Positions 16,182 to 24,120 are shown, numbered from the stretch's first letter. The stretch: DNA of 35,063 bases from Muribaculum sp. (GCA_023663735.1 JAMPGV010000028.1:1-35063), one strand, 5' to 3'. The notes: generated from the sequence alone by a model not told the origin. Made by a program: numbers and translations.

Positions 16182-16186
16182 TAATC

Positions 16187-17392
16187 GTGGCATTCAATTT
16201 TTTTAATTATAGCACAGGGTCGTCACTGTTTGGCTCCAGTTCCGGAAGCGGAATGAGCAGCCTGTATAGCATGTTCGCAGACAGGAGCGCCATCAAGAAC
16301 GGATCTTACGGGAAGTTGTTGAAATCTTATTACAATACGAACAAAACTTCCTCCACATCGTCTAGCAAGACAGCCGGTTCCAACAACGTGATCGACAAGA
16401 TTCTGGAAGAGAAGAGGAATCCGAAGGTTTCCAAAGATGTACAGGAGGCAAACGCCAATCTGACGTCGGGGCTTTCGACATTGAAGACGTCCGTCTCAAC
16501 GCTGCAGAACAGCAAGACTTATGAGGATACGGTAAACGGGCAGAGCGCGGCGAGCAAGACGGTTTCCGCCGTGAAGGATTATGTGACGGATTACAATAAT
16601 GTGATCAGTGCGGCCAAGGGTTCCACGCTGACGAATAAAACCGCTTATGTGGCCAATATGATGAACACCACGGCCGCCAATGCGGATCAGCTTTCGGAAA
16701 TCGGCATCCGGGTCAATTCCGACGGAACGCTGGAGCTGAACGAGGAGAAGCTGAAAACGGCGGATATCTCCAAGGTAAAGGAGATCTTTTCCCCTGACAA
16801 TATTATGAGCTACGGTTCCACGGTCGCATCGCGCCTTCGGTTTGCAAGCGCCGGTTCCACTGCAAGCACTTCCAAGGACAAAACGGAGACGGACAGCACG
16901 ACGGCTTCCAGCGCCGCCGCTTCCCTCAAGACGGACAGCAATGCGCTTGCATCCGACAAACTGTATGAAAAGGTAAAGGATCAGGACGGAAACGAGACGG
17001 ACGAATATGATGTCGCCAACATTTTTGCCACGGCCAAGAGCTTTGTGGGCAATTACAACAAGATGTTCGACGCCGCCAAATCCAGTTCCAATTCCGGCGT
17101 ACTGGCCAACCTGTCCTATATCAGAGAGAAAACGGCAAACAATGCGGACGCATTGAAACAGTTTGGAATCAGTGTGGATGAGAATGGTAAGATGAAGATT
17201 GACGAGGACACCTTCAAGAAATCGGATATGTCCAAAGTGCAGAAATTTTTCAAAGATTATGGTTCTTCTATTGCCACCAACGCATCGCTTGTAGATTATT
17301 ACATGACGACGCAGGCGAACGCCGCAGACGGGTATACCTCTACGGGAGCATATAACGTACAGGGAAGCGCCCGCTATGCGGATACCGTATAA
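16187..17392 (+). CDS. FliD-like (flagellar cap family C-terminal) protein with duplicated domain
   Basis: A 401-residue Ser/Thr/Ala/Asn-rich protein without signal peptide or membrane segment. Two units of about 80 residues (about 125-215 and 279-369) repeat the same pattern: DYVTDYNNVISAAKG / SFVGNYNKMFDAAKS, then TAANADQLSEIGI / TANNADALKQFGI, then a DGTLELNEEKLK / NGKMKIDEDTFK beta-helix motif. This YN...LGI..DG.L.ID pattern is that of the C-terminal region of FliD, the flagellar filament cap. The N-terminus (FNFFNYSTGSSLFGSSSGSG) is Gly/Ser-rich. GTG 16187 is chosen because AAAGGAG lies eight bases upstream. Together with the sigmaD-type promoter this suggests a flagellum- or export-apparatus-linked secreted protein, not a canonical FliD, since the D1/D0 regions are absent. 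Function is unknown. Confidence 0.75.
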   Translation: MAFNFFNYSTGSSLFGSSSGSGMSSLYSMFADRSAIKNGSYGKLLKSYYNTNKTSSTSSSKTAGSNNVIDKILEEKRNPKVSKDVQEANANLTSGLSTLKTSVSTLQNSKTYEDTVNGQSAASKTVSAVKDYVTDYNNVISAAKGSTLTNKTAYVANMMNTTAANADQLSEIGIRVNSDGTLELNEEKLKTADISKVKEIFSPDNIMSYGSTVASRLRFASAGSTASTSKDKTETDSTTASSAAASLKTDSNALASDKLYEKVKDQDGNETDEYDVANIFATAKSFVGNYNKMFDAAKSSSNSGVLANLSYIREKTANNADALKQFGISVDENGKMKIDEDTFKKSDMSKVQKFFKDYGSSIATNASLVDYYMTTQANAADGYTSTGAYNVQGSARYADTV

Positions 17393-17464
17393 GCCGTTAG
17401 ATAATCTGCGGAAGGGAAGATCGATGCAGGTCGATCAGATCCTTGAAAGAAGATCGTAACGTAC

Positions 17465-17512
17465 AGGATGCGAATTGATCAGAGTTTGCTCTGCTTGATT
17501 CGCATCCTTTTT
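17465..17512 (+). terminator. intrinsic terminator of the FliD-like gene
   Basis: AGGATGCGAATTGATCAGAG pairs with CTCTGCTTGATTCGCATCCT, allowing two wobbles and one mismatch, across the loop TTTG, and TTTTT follows. A clear rightward terminator about 70 bases after the stop; the bases 17393-17464 hold nothing else recognisable. Confidence 0.85.
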
Positions 17513-17545
17513 AGCCCTTGGCGGCAGAATGGAGGATGGCTTTTT

Positions 17546-18682
17546 ATGGAACGATATTTTGGAGAAAACACCCCAAAGTTAGGTTTTGGCTTGATGCGTC
17601 TGCCCAAGCTGCCTTCCGGAAAGATGGATATGGAGCAGGTGAAACAGATGGTGGATCTGTTCATGGACGCAGGGCAGACCTATTTTGACACGGCCTACGT
17701 CTATGACAGCGGCGACTCCGAGCGGGCGGCGAAAGAGGCGCTTGTGGACCGCTATCCCCGCGAGCGCTTTACACTGGCGACCAAGCTGTGTGCGTGGATG
17801 GGGGCGCACAATGAGGAGACGGCCAAGCGGCAGTTCTATACCAGCTTGGAACGCACTGGAGCCGGGTACTTTGACTATTACCTCCTCCATGCTCTGCAGG
17901 CGGGCAATTATAAGACATATGACCAATATCATCTGTGGGATTTTGTGAAGGAGCAGAAGGCGAAGGGACTGATTAAGCATTGGGGATTTTCTTTCCACGC
18001 GACGCCGGAGATTCTGGACGAGATCCTGACCGCCCATCCGGACGCCGAGTTTGTCCAATTGCAGCTCAACTATGCGGATTGGGAGAATCCGGACGTAGCT
18101 TCGAGGGAGAATTATGAGGTGGCAAGGAAACATGGCAAATCCATTATCGTCATGGAGCCGGTCAAGGGCGGCGCACTTGCCAACCCGCCGGCAGCGGTAC
18201 AGGAAATCCTGCGGGAAGCTGACCCGAAAGCATCCTTTGCATCCTGGGCGATTCGTTACGCGGCGTCACTGGAGGGCATCATTACCGTGCTTTCCGGGAT
18301 GTCCAATATCCCGCAGATGCAGGATAATCTTTCCTACATGAAAGAGTTCAAACCGTTGGATGCGGGAGAGCAGGTGGCTGTCAGGAGAGCGCAGGAGGCT
18401 GTGAACGGTATCAAGTCGATTCCCTGCACGGCCTGTCATTATTGCACGGCGGGATGTCCGAAGAAGATTGCGATCCCTGAAATTTTTGCGGCCAGAAACA
18501 AACAGTTAGTCTGGGGGCAGCTGGAAGAGGGCAGACAGAACTATCGGCAGACGGTCTCGGATGCGGGCAGAGCGTCCGACTGCATCGCCTGCGGACAGTG
18601 TGAACGCGCCTGTCCGCAGCAGATCGACGTCATCACACGGCTGCGGGAGTGTGCGGCGAACTTTGACTCCTGCGAATGTTGA
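17546..18682 (+). CDS. aldo/keto reductase with C-terminal 2[4Fe-4S] ferredoxin domain
   Basis: A 378-residue two-domain oxidoreductase. Residues 1-280 form an AKR barrel with the catalytic tetrad visible: Asp48, Tyr53 (FDTAYVYD), Lys80 (ATKL) and His115 (YLLHAL). The C-terminal 90 residues carry two CX2CX2CX3C clusters: Cys294, 297, 300, 304 (CTACHYCTAGCP) and Cys346, 349, 352, 356 (CIACGQCERACP). This fusion is common in clostridia and Bacteroides and presumably passes electrons between ferredoxin and a carbonyl substrate; the substrate is unknown. ATG 17546 has GGAGGATGG upstream; an open frame runs further 5' but into the terminator hairpin. There are no close cotranscribed neighbours. 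Confidence 0.92.
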   Translation: MERYFGENTPKLGFGLMRLPKLPSGKMDMEQVKQMVDLFMDAGQTYFDTAYVYDSGDSERAAKEALVDRYPRERFTLATKLCAWMGAHNEETAKRQFYTSLERTGAGYFDYYLLHALQAGNYKTYDQYHLWDFVKEQKAKGLIKHWGFSFHATPEILDEILTAHPDAEFVQLQLNYADWENPDVASRENYEVARKHGKSIIVMEPVKGGALANPPAAVQEILREADPKASFASWAIRYAASLEGIITVLSGMSNIPQMQDNLSYMKEFKPLDAGEQVAVRRAQEAVNGIKSIPCTACHYCTAGCPKKIAIPEIFAARNKQLVWGQLEEGRQNYRQTVSDAGRASDCIACGQCERACPQQIDVITRLRECAANFDSCEC

Positions 18683-18706
18683 GCCGAGGTGAATGTTTTG
18701 TTAAGA

Positions 18707-18738
18707 AATGAGTGGCCAGACCTATTGCCACACTCATT
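18707..18738 (+). other. hairpin after the aldo/keto reductase gene
   Basis: AATGAGTG-GC pairs with GC-CA-CACTCATT across a ten-base loop, with a two-base bulge. No T run follows, so terminator function is doubtful. The rest of the gap to the next gene (18739-18890) is AT-richer and holds no recognisable riboswitch; the weak frame through it has no ribosome binding site. Confidence 0.35.
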
Positions 18739-18907
18739 CTAACAGCTTAAGCGACAAGATGGGTAATTCCTTACTGGCTGTACGGAGTATTAACCATAAA
18801 TATATTGTAGTAGGAATGAGTACATATCAAAGCTGTGTGCCTATCCGCTGCTGGTTCTTATCGTGCGTTCAACAGCGGACGGCAAAGGGTTGGAGGAGAG
18901 GAAGAAG

Positions 18908-19573
18908 ATGAATGAGAAGAGGAATGAAACAGATAAAATGAGCAAGATAAATACCGCTCAGAGTGAAAACAAGCACAGTCAGAAACCGATCAATAAAAAG
19001 AATCCCGTCTACCAACTGACCTTGTCCGCCATGTTTGTGGCCATCGGTCTGGTGCTTCCCTTCCTGACGGGACAGGTTCCCCAGATCGGGAAGATGCTTC
19101 TGCCCATGCATATCCCCGTGTTGTTGTGCGGCTTGATCTGCGGCTGGCAGTATGGGCTGGTGGTGGGATTCATACTGCCGCTTCTGCGCTATTTTCTGTT
19201 CAGTATGCCGATTCTGTTTCCCACGGGAATCGGCATGTCGCTGGAGCTTGCCACCTATGGGCTGGTGGTGGGGCTTTTGTATTCCCGCTCCCGGTGGCAA
19301 TGTGTGATCGCATTGTACCGCAGTATGGTGATTGCCATGATCTCGGGGCGCGTGGTCTGGGGCGTCGCCCAGATTTTCCTGCTGGGCATCAGCGGAAGCG
19401 CCTTTACTTGGCAGATGTTTCTGGCGGGAGCTTTCCTGAATGCGATTCCCGGAATCATTTTGCAGTTGATTTTGATTCCGGCTATTATGGTTGCCTTGAA
19501 CCGCACGGGACTTGTGCGCTTTGCGCGGCACACGGTTCCGGGGCGTCCGGTCCAAAAGCGGGAAACTCTGTAA
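18908..19573 (+). CDS. ECF transporter S component (substrate-binding membrane subunit)
   Basis: A 221-residue membrane protein with a hydrophilic N-terminal tail of about 35 residues and then five or six hydrophobic segments (for example TLSAMFVAIGLVLPFLTG and YGLVVGFILPLLRYFLF). LLPMHIPVLLCGLICG and the LFPTGIGMSLELATYGLVVGLLY pattern are typical of small S components that capture a vitamin or its precursor and dock to the shared EcfT-EcfA module, which would be encoded elsewhere. The substrate cannot be told: no vitamin genes adjoin and no TPP, FMN or cobalamin riboswitch is seen upstream. ATG 18908 follows GGAGGAGAGG. Confidence 0.82.
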   Translation: MNEKRNETDKMSKINTAQSENKHSQKPINKKNPVYQLTLSAMFVAIGLVLPFLTGQVPQIGKMLLPMHIPVLLCGLICGWQYGLVVGFILPLLRYFLFSMPILFPTGIGMSLELATYGLVVGLLYSRSRWQCVIALYRSMVIAMISGRVVWGVAQIFLLGISGSAFTWQMFLAGAFLNAIPGIILQLILIPAIMVALNRTGLVRFARHTVPGRPVQKRETL

Positions 19574-19629
19574 TTTTAAGATTTCTCAAAATATTGATTT
19601 TAGGATTTTTCAATTTTAGGATTTTTTAA
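19574..19629. repeat. three degenerate 16-base AT-rich direct repeats before tRNA-Leu
   Basis: TTTTAAGATTTCTCAA (19574-19589), TTTTAGGATTTTTCAA (19598-19613) and TTTTAGGATTTTTTAA (19614-19629). Copies two and three abut and differ at one position. They lie just upstream of the tRNA -35 box, so they could act as an UP element for polymerase alpha subunits. Confidence 0.7.
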
Positions 19630-19637
19630 AATAGCTA

Positions 19638-19666
19638 TTGACATTTAGAATAAAACAAGATAGAAT
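19638..19666 (+). promoter_or_regulatory. strong sigmaA promoter of tRNA-Leu
   Basis: Perfect TTGACA (19638-19643), 17 bases, TAGAAT (19661-19666). The predicted start is within a few bases of the tRNA 5' end, leaving a 5' leader of about five bases. This is the best-consensus promoter in the window, as expected for a stable RNA. Confidence 0.85.
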
Positions 19667-19677
19667 ATATCTTGTTC

Positions 19678-19761
19678 GCAGGAATGGCGGAATTGGCAGA
19701 CGCGCACGGTTCAGGTCCGTGTGGTAGCAATACCATGAGAGTTCAAGTCTCTTTTCCTGCA
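19678..19761 (+). tRNA. tRNA-Leu(CAG)
   Basis: An 84-base tRNA. The acceptor stem GCAGGAA pairs with TTCCTGC; the discriminator is A. The anticodon stem CACGG/CCGTG holds the loop TTCAGGT, anticodon CAG, reading CUG, a frequent leucine codon in this GC-rich genome. A long variable arm (TGGTAGCAATACCA) confirms a class II tRNA. The T loop is TTCAAGT. The 3' CCA is not encoded, so it must be added after transcription. Confidence 0.97.
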
Positions 19762-19769
19762 CTGTACGG

Positions 19770-19803
19770 CGCGGAATCGAACCGGAAAGGTTTCGGTTCC
19801 GCG
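19770..19803 (+). terminator. probable tRNA-Leu terminator
   Basis: CGCGGAATCGAACC pairs with GGTTTCGGTTCCGCG, with one wobble and one bulge, around the loop GGAAA. A short TCATTTTG follows. It lies nine bases after the tRNA 3' end. Confidence 0.6.
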
Positions 19804-19835
19804 TCATTTTGTGTACGGTTTGTTTTAAAATCAAT

Positions 19836-19864
19836 CCCGCAAACGATTCCAAAACGTTTGCGGG
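19836..19864. other. perfect 10-bp inverted repeat before the acyltransferase gene
   Basis: CCCGCAAACG, nine bases, CGTTTGCGGG. It lies 45 bases before the start at 19910. It could be an operator for the three-gene cassette or a hairpin in its leader. No T run follows in either direction beyond TTTTAAAA on the left. Confidence 0.5.
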
Positions 19865-19909
19865 CGGGAGAGGCGCGGACGGATCCGCGGTATCGGCGGA
19901 GGTGTGGGA

Positions 19910-21223
19910 ATGGCGGCAGACAGCGTGGCGGCGCAGCGCAAAAGAGCGTCCGACGGCGAATGGTATAAACTGGATTTGTCGGCGATTGTATATCCGACAC
20001 TGCAGCGCCGGGATTTTTCCTCCGTCTATCGGCTGTCCGTGGTTCTGCGGGAGGAGATCGATCCCGGGATTCTGCAGCAGGCGCTGGATCGCACCCTGCC
20101 GCGTTTTCCGACCTATAAGGCGGCGATCCGCAAGGGTTTGTTCTGGCGGTATCTGGAGCCGAACAACCGCCCGGGTCCTTTTGTGCAGGCGGATGTGCGC
20201 AATCCCTGTCAGCCCATGGCTTTCAAGAAAAACAATCGTTATTTAATTCGTGTCTATTATTACAGGAACCGGATTTCGCTGGAAGTGCATCACAGTCTGG
20301 GGGACGGGACGGGCGGCATGTGCGTGCTGCAGACTATGACGGCGGAATATCTGCGGCTGTCGGGACACGGGGAGATCGAGAACGGCGGGTTCGTGTTGGA
20401 TGTCGGGGGGGCGCCCGATCCGGAGGAACTGGAGGACGCCTACATGCGGTATGCCAACGCAAAAGTCTGCCCGCCCAGACCGGAGGAGAAAGCCTATCGG
20501 GTGCGGGGGACGAAGGAGCCTTTTTATACCTTGAACGTGATCGACGGCATCCTGTCCGTATCGGAGGTGGTGCGGGTGGCCAAAGGGTATGGCGCCACGG
20601 TGACGGAGTATCTGAACGCGGTTCTGCTGTACGCACTTTTGTGCAAGCAGGAGGCGGAGGGGAATGTCCGGCTTCGCCCGGTGAAAATCGCCATGCCGGT
20701 GAATCTGCGGCGCTTTTTTCCTTCCAAGACGCTTAGGAATTTCATCACGATGATTTATCCCGGGGTAGATCCCAGACTGGGGGATTATACCTTTGAGGAG
20801 ATCGTGGATCATGTGCATCACTATATGCGGTATTATCTGAGCGAAAAGCTGCTGCGCGGGGATATCACCACCAACGCCGCCACACAGCGGAATCCCCTGA
20901 TCCGCATCGTGCCGCTCTTTATCAAGGATTTTGTGGTGAGACTGTTTTACACAAAAGTACAGGACGGCAATTCCTCGGCGGGGCTGACCAATCTGGGGGC
21001 GCTGCAGGTGCCGGAGGGGATGAAGCCCTATATCGAACGGTTTGATATCTATATGGGACAGCCCTTTTCCAGCCGTACCAACTGTGCGGTGGTGAGTTTC
21101 GGGGATATTCTGACCGTCAACTTCGCCAGCAGCATTGTAGAGACGGATGTGGAGCGGTATTTTTTCCGGAAGCTGGTACAGGACGGGATTCATGTGAAGA
21201 TAGAGAGCAATCGGGAGGACTGA
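19910..21223 (+). CDS. condensation-like acyltransferase (HHxxxDG superfamily, alcohol acetyltransferase-like)
   Basis: A 437-residue protein of the BAHD/condensation/PapA-type superfamily. The catalytic HHxxxDG motif is HHSLGDGTGG at about residues 127-136. Other family features are RDFSSVYRLSVVLREEID near the N-terminus, KIAMPVNLRRFFPS and the late NFASSIVETDVE. These enzymes transfer acyl groups from CoA or carrier proteins to an alcohol or amine. No carrier-protein domain or NRPS gene lies nearby, so a stand-alone ester- or amide-forming role is likelier than peptide synthesis. ATG 19910 has GGAGG seven bases upstream; GTG 19904 is too close to it. The stop is one base from the next start, so the cassette is one operon. 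Confidence 0.8.
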   Translation: MAADSVAAQRKRASDGEWYKLDLSAIVYPTLQRRDFSSVYRLSVVLREEIDPGILQQALDRTLPRFPTYKAAIRKGLFWRYLEPNNRPGPFVQADVRNPCQPMAFKKNNRYLIRVYYYRNRISLEVHHSLGDGTGGMCVLQTMTAEYLRLSGHGEIENGGFVLDVGGAPDPEELEDAYMRYANAKVCPPRPEEKAYRVRGTKEPFYTLNVIDGILSVSEVVRVAKGYGATVTEYLNAVLLYALLCKQEAEGNVRLRPVKIAMPVNLRRFFPSKTLRNFITMIYPGVDPRLGDYTFEEIVDHVHHYMRYYLSEKLLRGDITTNAATQRNPLIRIVPLFIKDFVVRLFYTKVQDGNSSAGLTNLGALQVPEGMKPYIERFDIYMGQPFSSRTNCAVVSFGDILTVNFASSIVETDVERYFFRKLVQDGIHVKIESNRED

Positions 21224-21224
21224 T

Positions 21225-21926
21225 ATGTCATATTGTGTAAACTGCGGCGTGGAACTGGATTCCGGAGCCGGGAAATGCCCGCTCTGCGGCACACCCGTCA
21301 TCAATCCCGCCGAACCGGAAAGGGCGGAAGCGGCCGCCTTTCCCGCCCAGAAGGGCGTGGTGGAGCCTGCGGACCGGAAAGATCTGGCGGTTTTTGTGTC
21401 GGTCTTTGTGCTGGCCACGGCGATCACCTGCGGGCTGCTGAATCTGCTGGTTTTCCCGGGGATGATGTGGTCTTTGGCGGTCATCGGGGGATGTATGGTC
21501 TTGTGGGTGGGGCTGTTCCCGGCGCTGATCTCTCGGAAACTGTCCCTGTACGGCGCGATCCTTCTGGACGGACTGGCTGTGGCGCTGTACCTGTATCTGC
21601 TGGCGCGGATGATCGGACTGTACGGCTGGTGTTTCGGGCTGGGACTGCCTATCGTGGCGCTGGCGGTGGTGCTGGCGGAGCTGATGACGCTCTGTATCCG
21701 GAAATTTCCCTGCTCGTTTTTGAACGTCGCCCTCTATGTGGATGCGGCAGCGGGGCTTTTGTGTCTGGGCTTGGAAATCCTGATCGACCGATATCTGCAC
21801 GGGACGTTTGTGTGGGGGTGGTCTGCGGTGGTGATGACGGTGTGCCTGATTCTGGGCATCACGATCGTCACGCTGCTCTCGCGGAAGAGACTGCGCGGGG
21901 AAGTGCGGAGAAGGCTGCATTTTTGA
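21225..21926 (+). CDS. zinc-ribbon membrane protein (DUF6320-like)
   Basis: A 233-residue protein. The N-terminus YCVNCGVELDSGAGKCPLCG is a CX2C...CX2C zinc ribbon (Cys4, Cys7, Cys17, Cys20). After a linker come about six hydrophobic segments (for example LAVFVSVFVLATAITCGLLNLLVF, SLAVIGGCMVLWVGLFPALI, WSAVVMTVCLILGITIVTLL). The C-terminus is Arg-rich, hence cytoplasmic. I recall such proteins as DUF6320 sitting beside the same acyltransferase type, but cannot verify it here. The ribosome binding site GGGAGGA lies inside the upstream gene. Function is unknown; a membrane scaffold or sensor for its neighbours is a guess. Confidence 0.75.
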   Translation: MSYCVNCGVELDSGAGKCPLCGTPVINPAEPERAEAAAFPAQKGVVEPADRKDLAVFVSVFVLATAITCGLLNLLVFPGMMWSLAVIGGCMVLWVGLFPALISRKLSLYGAILLDGLAVALYLYLLARMIGLYGWCFGLGLPIVALAVVLAELMTLCIRKFPCSFLNVALYVDAAAGLLCLGLEILIDRYLHGTFVWGWSAVVMTVCLILGITIVTLLSRKRLRGEVRRRLHF

Positions 21927-21951
21927 GCGGCATTTTCCAGAAGGAGGAACG

Positions 21952-22842
21952 ATGGCGGGAAAACGGAATCAAAATCTCATGCAGCTGATCCGGCATGTGC
22001 ATGGGTTGGTGGAAAATACGGATCTGGAGAAACACAGGCAGTCGCAGGATCACATCGGAAGCATTCTGGGCAGCACAAAGGAGATCGACTTTCGGGAGAT
22101 CCGGATCGGAGAGCTGTACGGGGAGTGGGTGAGCGTCAACCGCGCCCACATGAAGAAGTATGTGATCCTGCATTGCCACGGGGGCGGGTACTCCACGGGC
22201 AGCAGCCTGTATGCCCGGACGCTGACCACAAAGTTTGCGGCTTCCACTTCCATGGATGTGCTTTGTTTTGACTATCGGCTTGCGCCGGAACATCCCTATC
22301 CCGCAGCGACGGAGGACGCCATGCAGGTGTGGAATTATCTGATGCTTCTGGGATATGGGGCGCGGGACGTAATCGTCACGGGGGATTCCGCAGGGGGCAA
22401 TCTGGCGCTTTCCCTGCTGTTGAAGCTGAAGGAGGAGAAAAGACTTCTTCCCAGAGGGCTGGTGCTGTTGTCTCCTTGGACGGATCTGACCTCCTCGGGG
22501 GAATCGTTTGCGGCGAATGCGGAGCTGGATCCGGTGTTAAATCGTGATTATATCGACCGGATGGTGAAGGCTTACGCGGGCGGCCAGAATGTCGAAAATC
22601 CGCTGATCTCTCCGCTGTTCGGAGACTTCTCCGGGTTTCCGCCCACCTATATTCAGGTGGGGGCTAACGAGATTCTGCTCAGTGACTCTGAGAGGCTGTA
22701 CCGAAGATTGCTGCAGGCCGGCGTCTCCGCCAGAATGGAGGTTTTCGAGGGCATGTGGCATGTGTTCCAGATGTCCCCGTTCAAGGCAGCGGCGGCCGCC
22801 ATGGACAAGAACGCGGAATTTATTTACAACATCTGCCGCTGA
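21952..22842 (+). CDS. alpha/beta hydrolase, hormone-sensitive-lipase-type esterase
   Basis: A 296-residue cytoplasmic esterase. HCHGGGYSTGS holds the HGGG oxyanion motif (about residues 74-77), GDSAGG the nucleophile Ser, YRLAPEHPYPAA a typical HSL-family segment, and the His of GMWHVFQM completes the triad; the acid lies near NEILLSDSE or just before. HSL-type enzymes cleave short- to medium-chain esters. ATG 21952 follows AAGGAGGA, 25 bases after the preceding gene, so it closes the three-gene cassette. The chemistry is opposite to that of the acyltransferase (ester making, then ester breaking), which suggests turnover of one ester or acetylated compound. Confidence 0.9.
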   Translation: MAGKRNQNLMQLIRHVHGLVENTDLEKHRQSQDHIGSILGSTKEIDFREIRIGELYGEWVSVNRAHMKKYVILHCHGGGYSTGSSLYARTLTTKFAASTSMDVLCFDYRLAPEHPYPAATEDAMQVWNYLMLLGYGARDVIVTGDSAGGNLALSLLLKLKEEKRLLPRGLVLLSPWTDLTSSGESFAANAELDPVLNRDYIDRMVKAYAGGQNVENPLISPLFGDFSGFPPTYIQVGANEILLSDSERLYRRLLQAGVSARMEVFEGMWHVFQMSPFKAAAAAMDKNAEFIYNICR

Positions 22843-22976
22843 AGCGATCTTTTCAGTCAATCTATTCATTGCAATATCAAAGTTTGTCGTCAGGGGCGGA
22901 AAACGGGATTGGGAAGGATCTAAAAAGTAGAAGTTCGGAAAAGGAATTTTGCAGGGAGCGCAGAATATCTCAAATA

Positions 22977-23008
22977 GAGAAGTTTAGAAATCGAGAAGTT
23001 TAGAAATC
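22977..23008. repeat. tandem 16-base direct repeat
   Basis: GAGAAGTTTAGAAATC occurs twice back to back, followed by a partial third copy (GAG). It lies in the gap between the esterase and dgt (22843-23051), which otherwise shows no promoter or terminator that I can support. Confidence 0.85.
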
Positions 23009-23051
23009 GAGCAGTTGGATTCGTTTTGAGTGTCCGCCGAGGCGCGGGCAG

Positions 23052-24068
23052 ATGGTGATCCGTATGACAATCAGAGAACGTTTGGAACAGTGGGAAGAGG
23101 ATTATTTAAGTCCCTATGCGGCCAAGAGCAAAAATTCGCAGGGACGGTTGAGAGCGGAGGCGGAGTGTGATATTCGGCCTGTCTTTCAGCGCGACAGAGA
23201 CCGGATTATTCACTGTAAGGCCTTCCGGCGGCTGAAAGATAAGACGCAGGTGTTTCTCTCGCCGGAGGGAGACCATTACCGCACCAGATTGACGCACACG
23301 CTGGAGGTATCCCAGAACGCGCGGACGATCGCAAAGGCTTTGAAGCTGAACGAGGAGCTGGTGGAGGCCATTGCGCTGGGGCATGATCTGGGGCATACGC
23401 CCTTCGGACATGCCGGGGAGCGGGCGTTAAACCGGGTGTGTCCGCTGGGATTTGAACACAGCGAGCAGAGCGTGCGGACGGTGGACAGGCTGGAGAAGGA
23501 CGGGCAGGGACTGAACCTCACGAAGGAGGTGCGGGACGGGATCCTGAACCATCAGACCAGCGGCAGGCCGCACACGCTGGAGGGGAAGGTGGTGCGCCTT
23601 TCGGACAAAATCGCCTACATACATCACGATATGGACGACTCGGTGCGCGCCGGGATCCTGAAGGAGAGCGATGTACCCGCCTCGGTCAGGGCTGTGCTGG
23701 GTTCCGCACCGGGAGAGCGGCTGGACTGTCTCATCCATGACATCATCACCAACAGCATGGATCGAAACGACATCATCATGTCGGATCGAGTGGCCAAAGC
23801 GATGGCGGAGATCCGGCAGTTTATGTTTGAAAACGTCTATACGAATCCCATCGCCAAGAACGAGGAGGCCAAGGCGGAAGCTCTCATGGAGACTTTGTAT
23901 CATCACTACATGAAACATGTGGACGATCTGCCGGAGGAGTTTTTGAAGCTTTTGTCCGAGGGAGAACCCAGAGAGCGGGTGGTCTGCGATTATGTGGGAT
24001 CCATGACGGATCGTTTTGCCATCGCGCTGTACAACGATATTTTTGTGCCGAAGTCCTGGCAGATCTGA
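23052..24068 (+). CDS. dgt: deoxyguanosinetriphosphate triphosphohydrolase-like protein
   Basis: A 338-residue HD-domain dNTPase that cleaves dGTP (and often other dNTPs) to the nucleoside and triphosphate, controlling dNTP pools. The metal-binding HD motif is visible: His of RLTHTLEVSQ, His-Asp of GHDLGHTPFGHAGE, and Asp of LSDKIAYIHHD. CDIRPVFQRDRDRIIHCKAFRRLKDKTQVF (read in parts) is the family hallmark at the N-terminus. ATG 23052 has GAGG nine bases upstream; an in-frame ATG at 23064 would give the more usual MTIRERLEQ start. It precedes dnaG by 52 bases in the same direction, an order seen in many clostridia, linking dNTP control to replication. Confidence 0.93.
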   Translation: MVIRMTIRERLEQWEEDYLSPYAAKSKNSQGRLRAEAECDIRPVFQRDRDRIIHCKAFRRLKDKTQVFLSPEGDHYRTRLTHTLEVSQNARTIAKALKLNEELVEAIALGHDLGHTPFGHAGERALNRVCPLGFEHSEQSVRTVDRLEKDGQGLNLTKEVRDGILNHQTSGRPHTLEGKVVRLSDKIAYIHHDMDDSVRAGILKESDVPASVRAVLGSAPGERLDCLIHDIITNSMDRNDIIMSDRVAKAMAEIRQFMFENVYTNPIAKNEEAKAEALMETLYHHYMKHVDDLPEEFLKLLSEGEPRERVVCDYVGSMTDRFAIALYNDIFVPKSWQI

Positions 24069-24120
24069 ACACTGACGGCCGCGGAGGATGCGGGAAAAGG
24101 GAGCGGGAAAAGAGAAAGGT

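Noticed and set aside
16178-16186. GTG 16178 as start of the FliD-like gene
   Set aside because: It lies within the AAAGGAGTG ribosome binding site itself; GTG 16187 is correctly spaced.
17468-17545. Upstream start for the aldo/keto reductase at 17468
   Set aside because: It falls inside the terminator hairpin of the preceding gene; ATG 17546 has a ribosome binding site and the normal AKR N-terminus.
18708-18911. 67-codon forward open frame between the aldo/keto reductase and ECF genes
   Set aside because: No ribosome binding site, it overlaps a hairpin and the ECF start region, and it has no recognisable domain.
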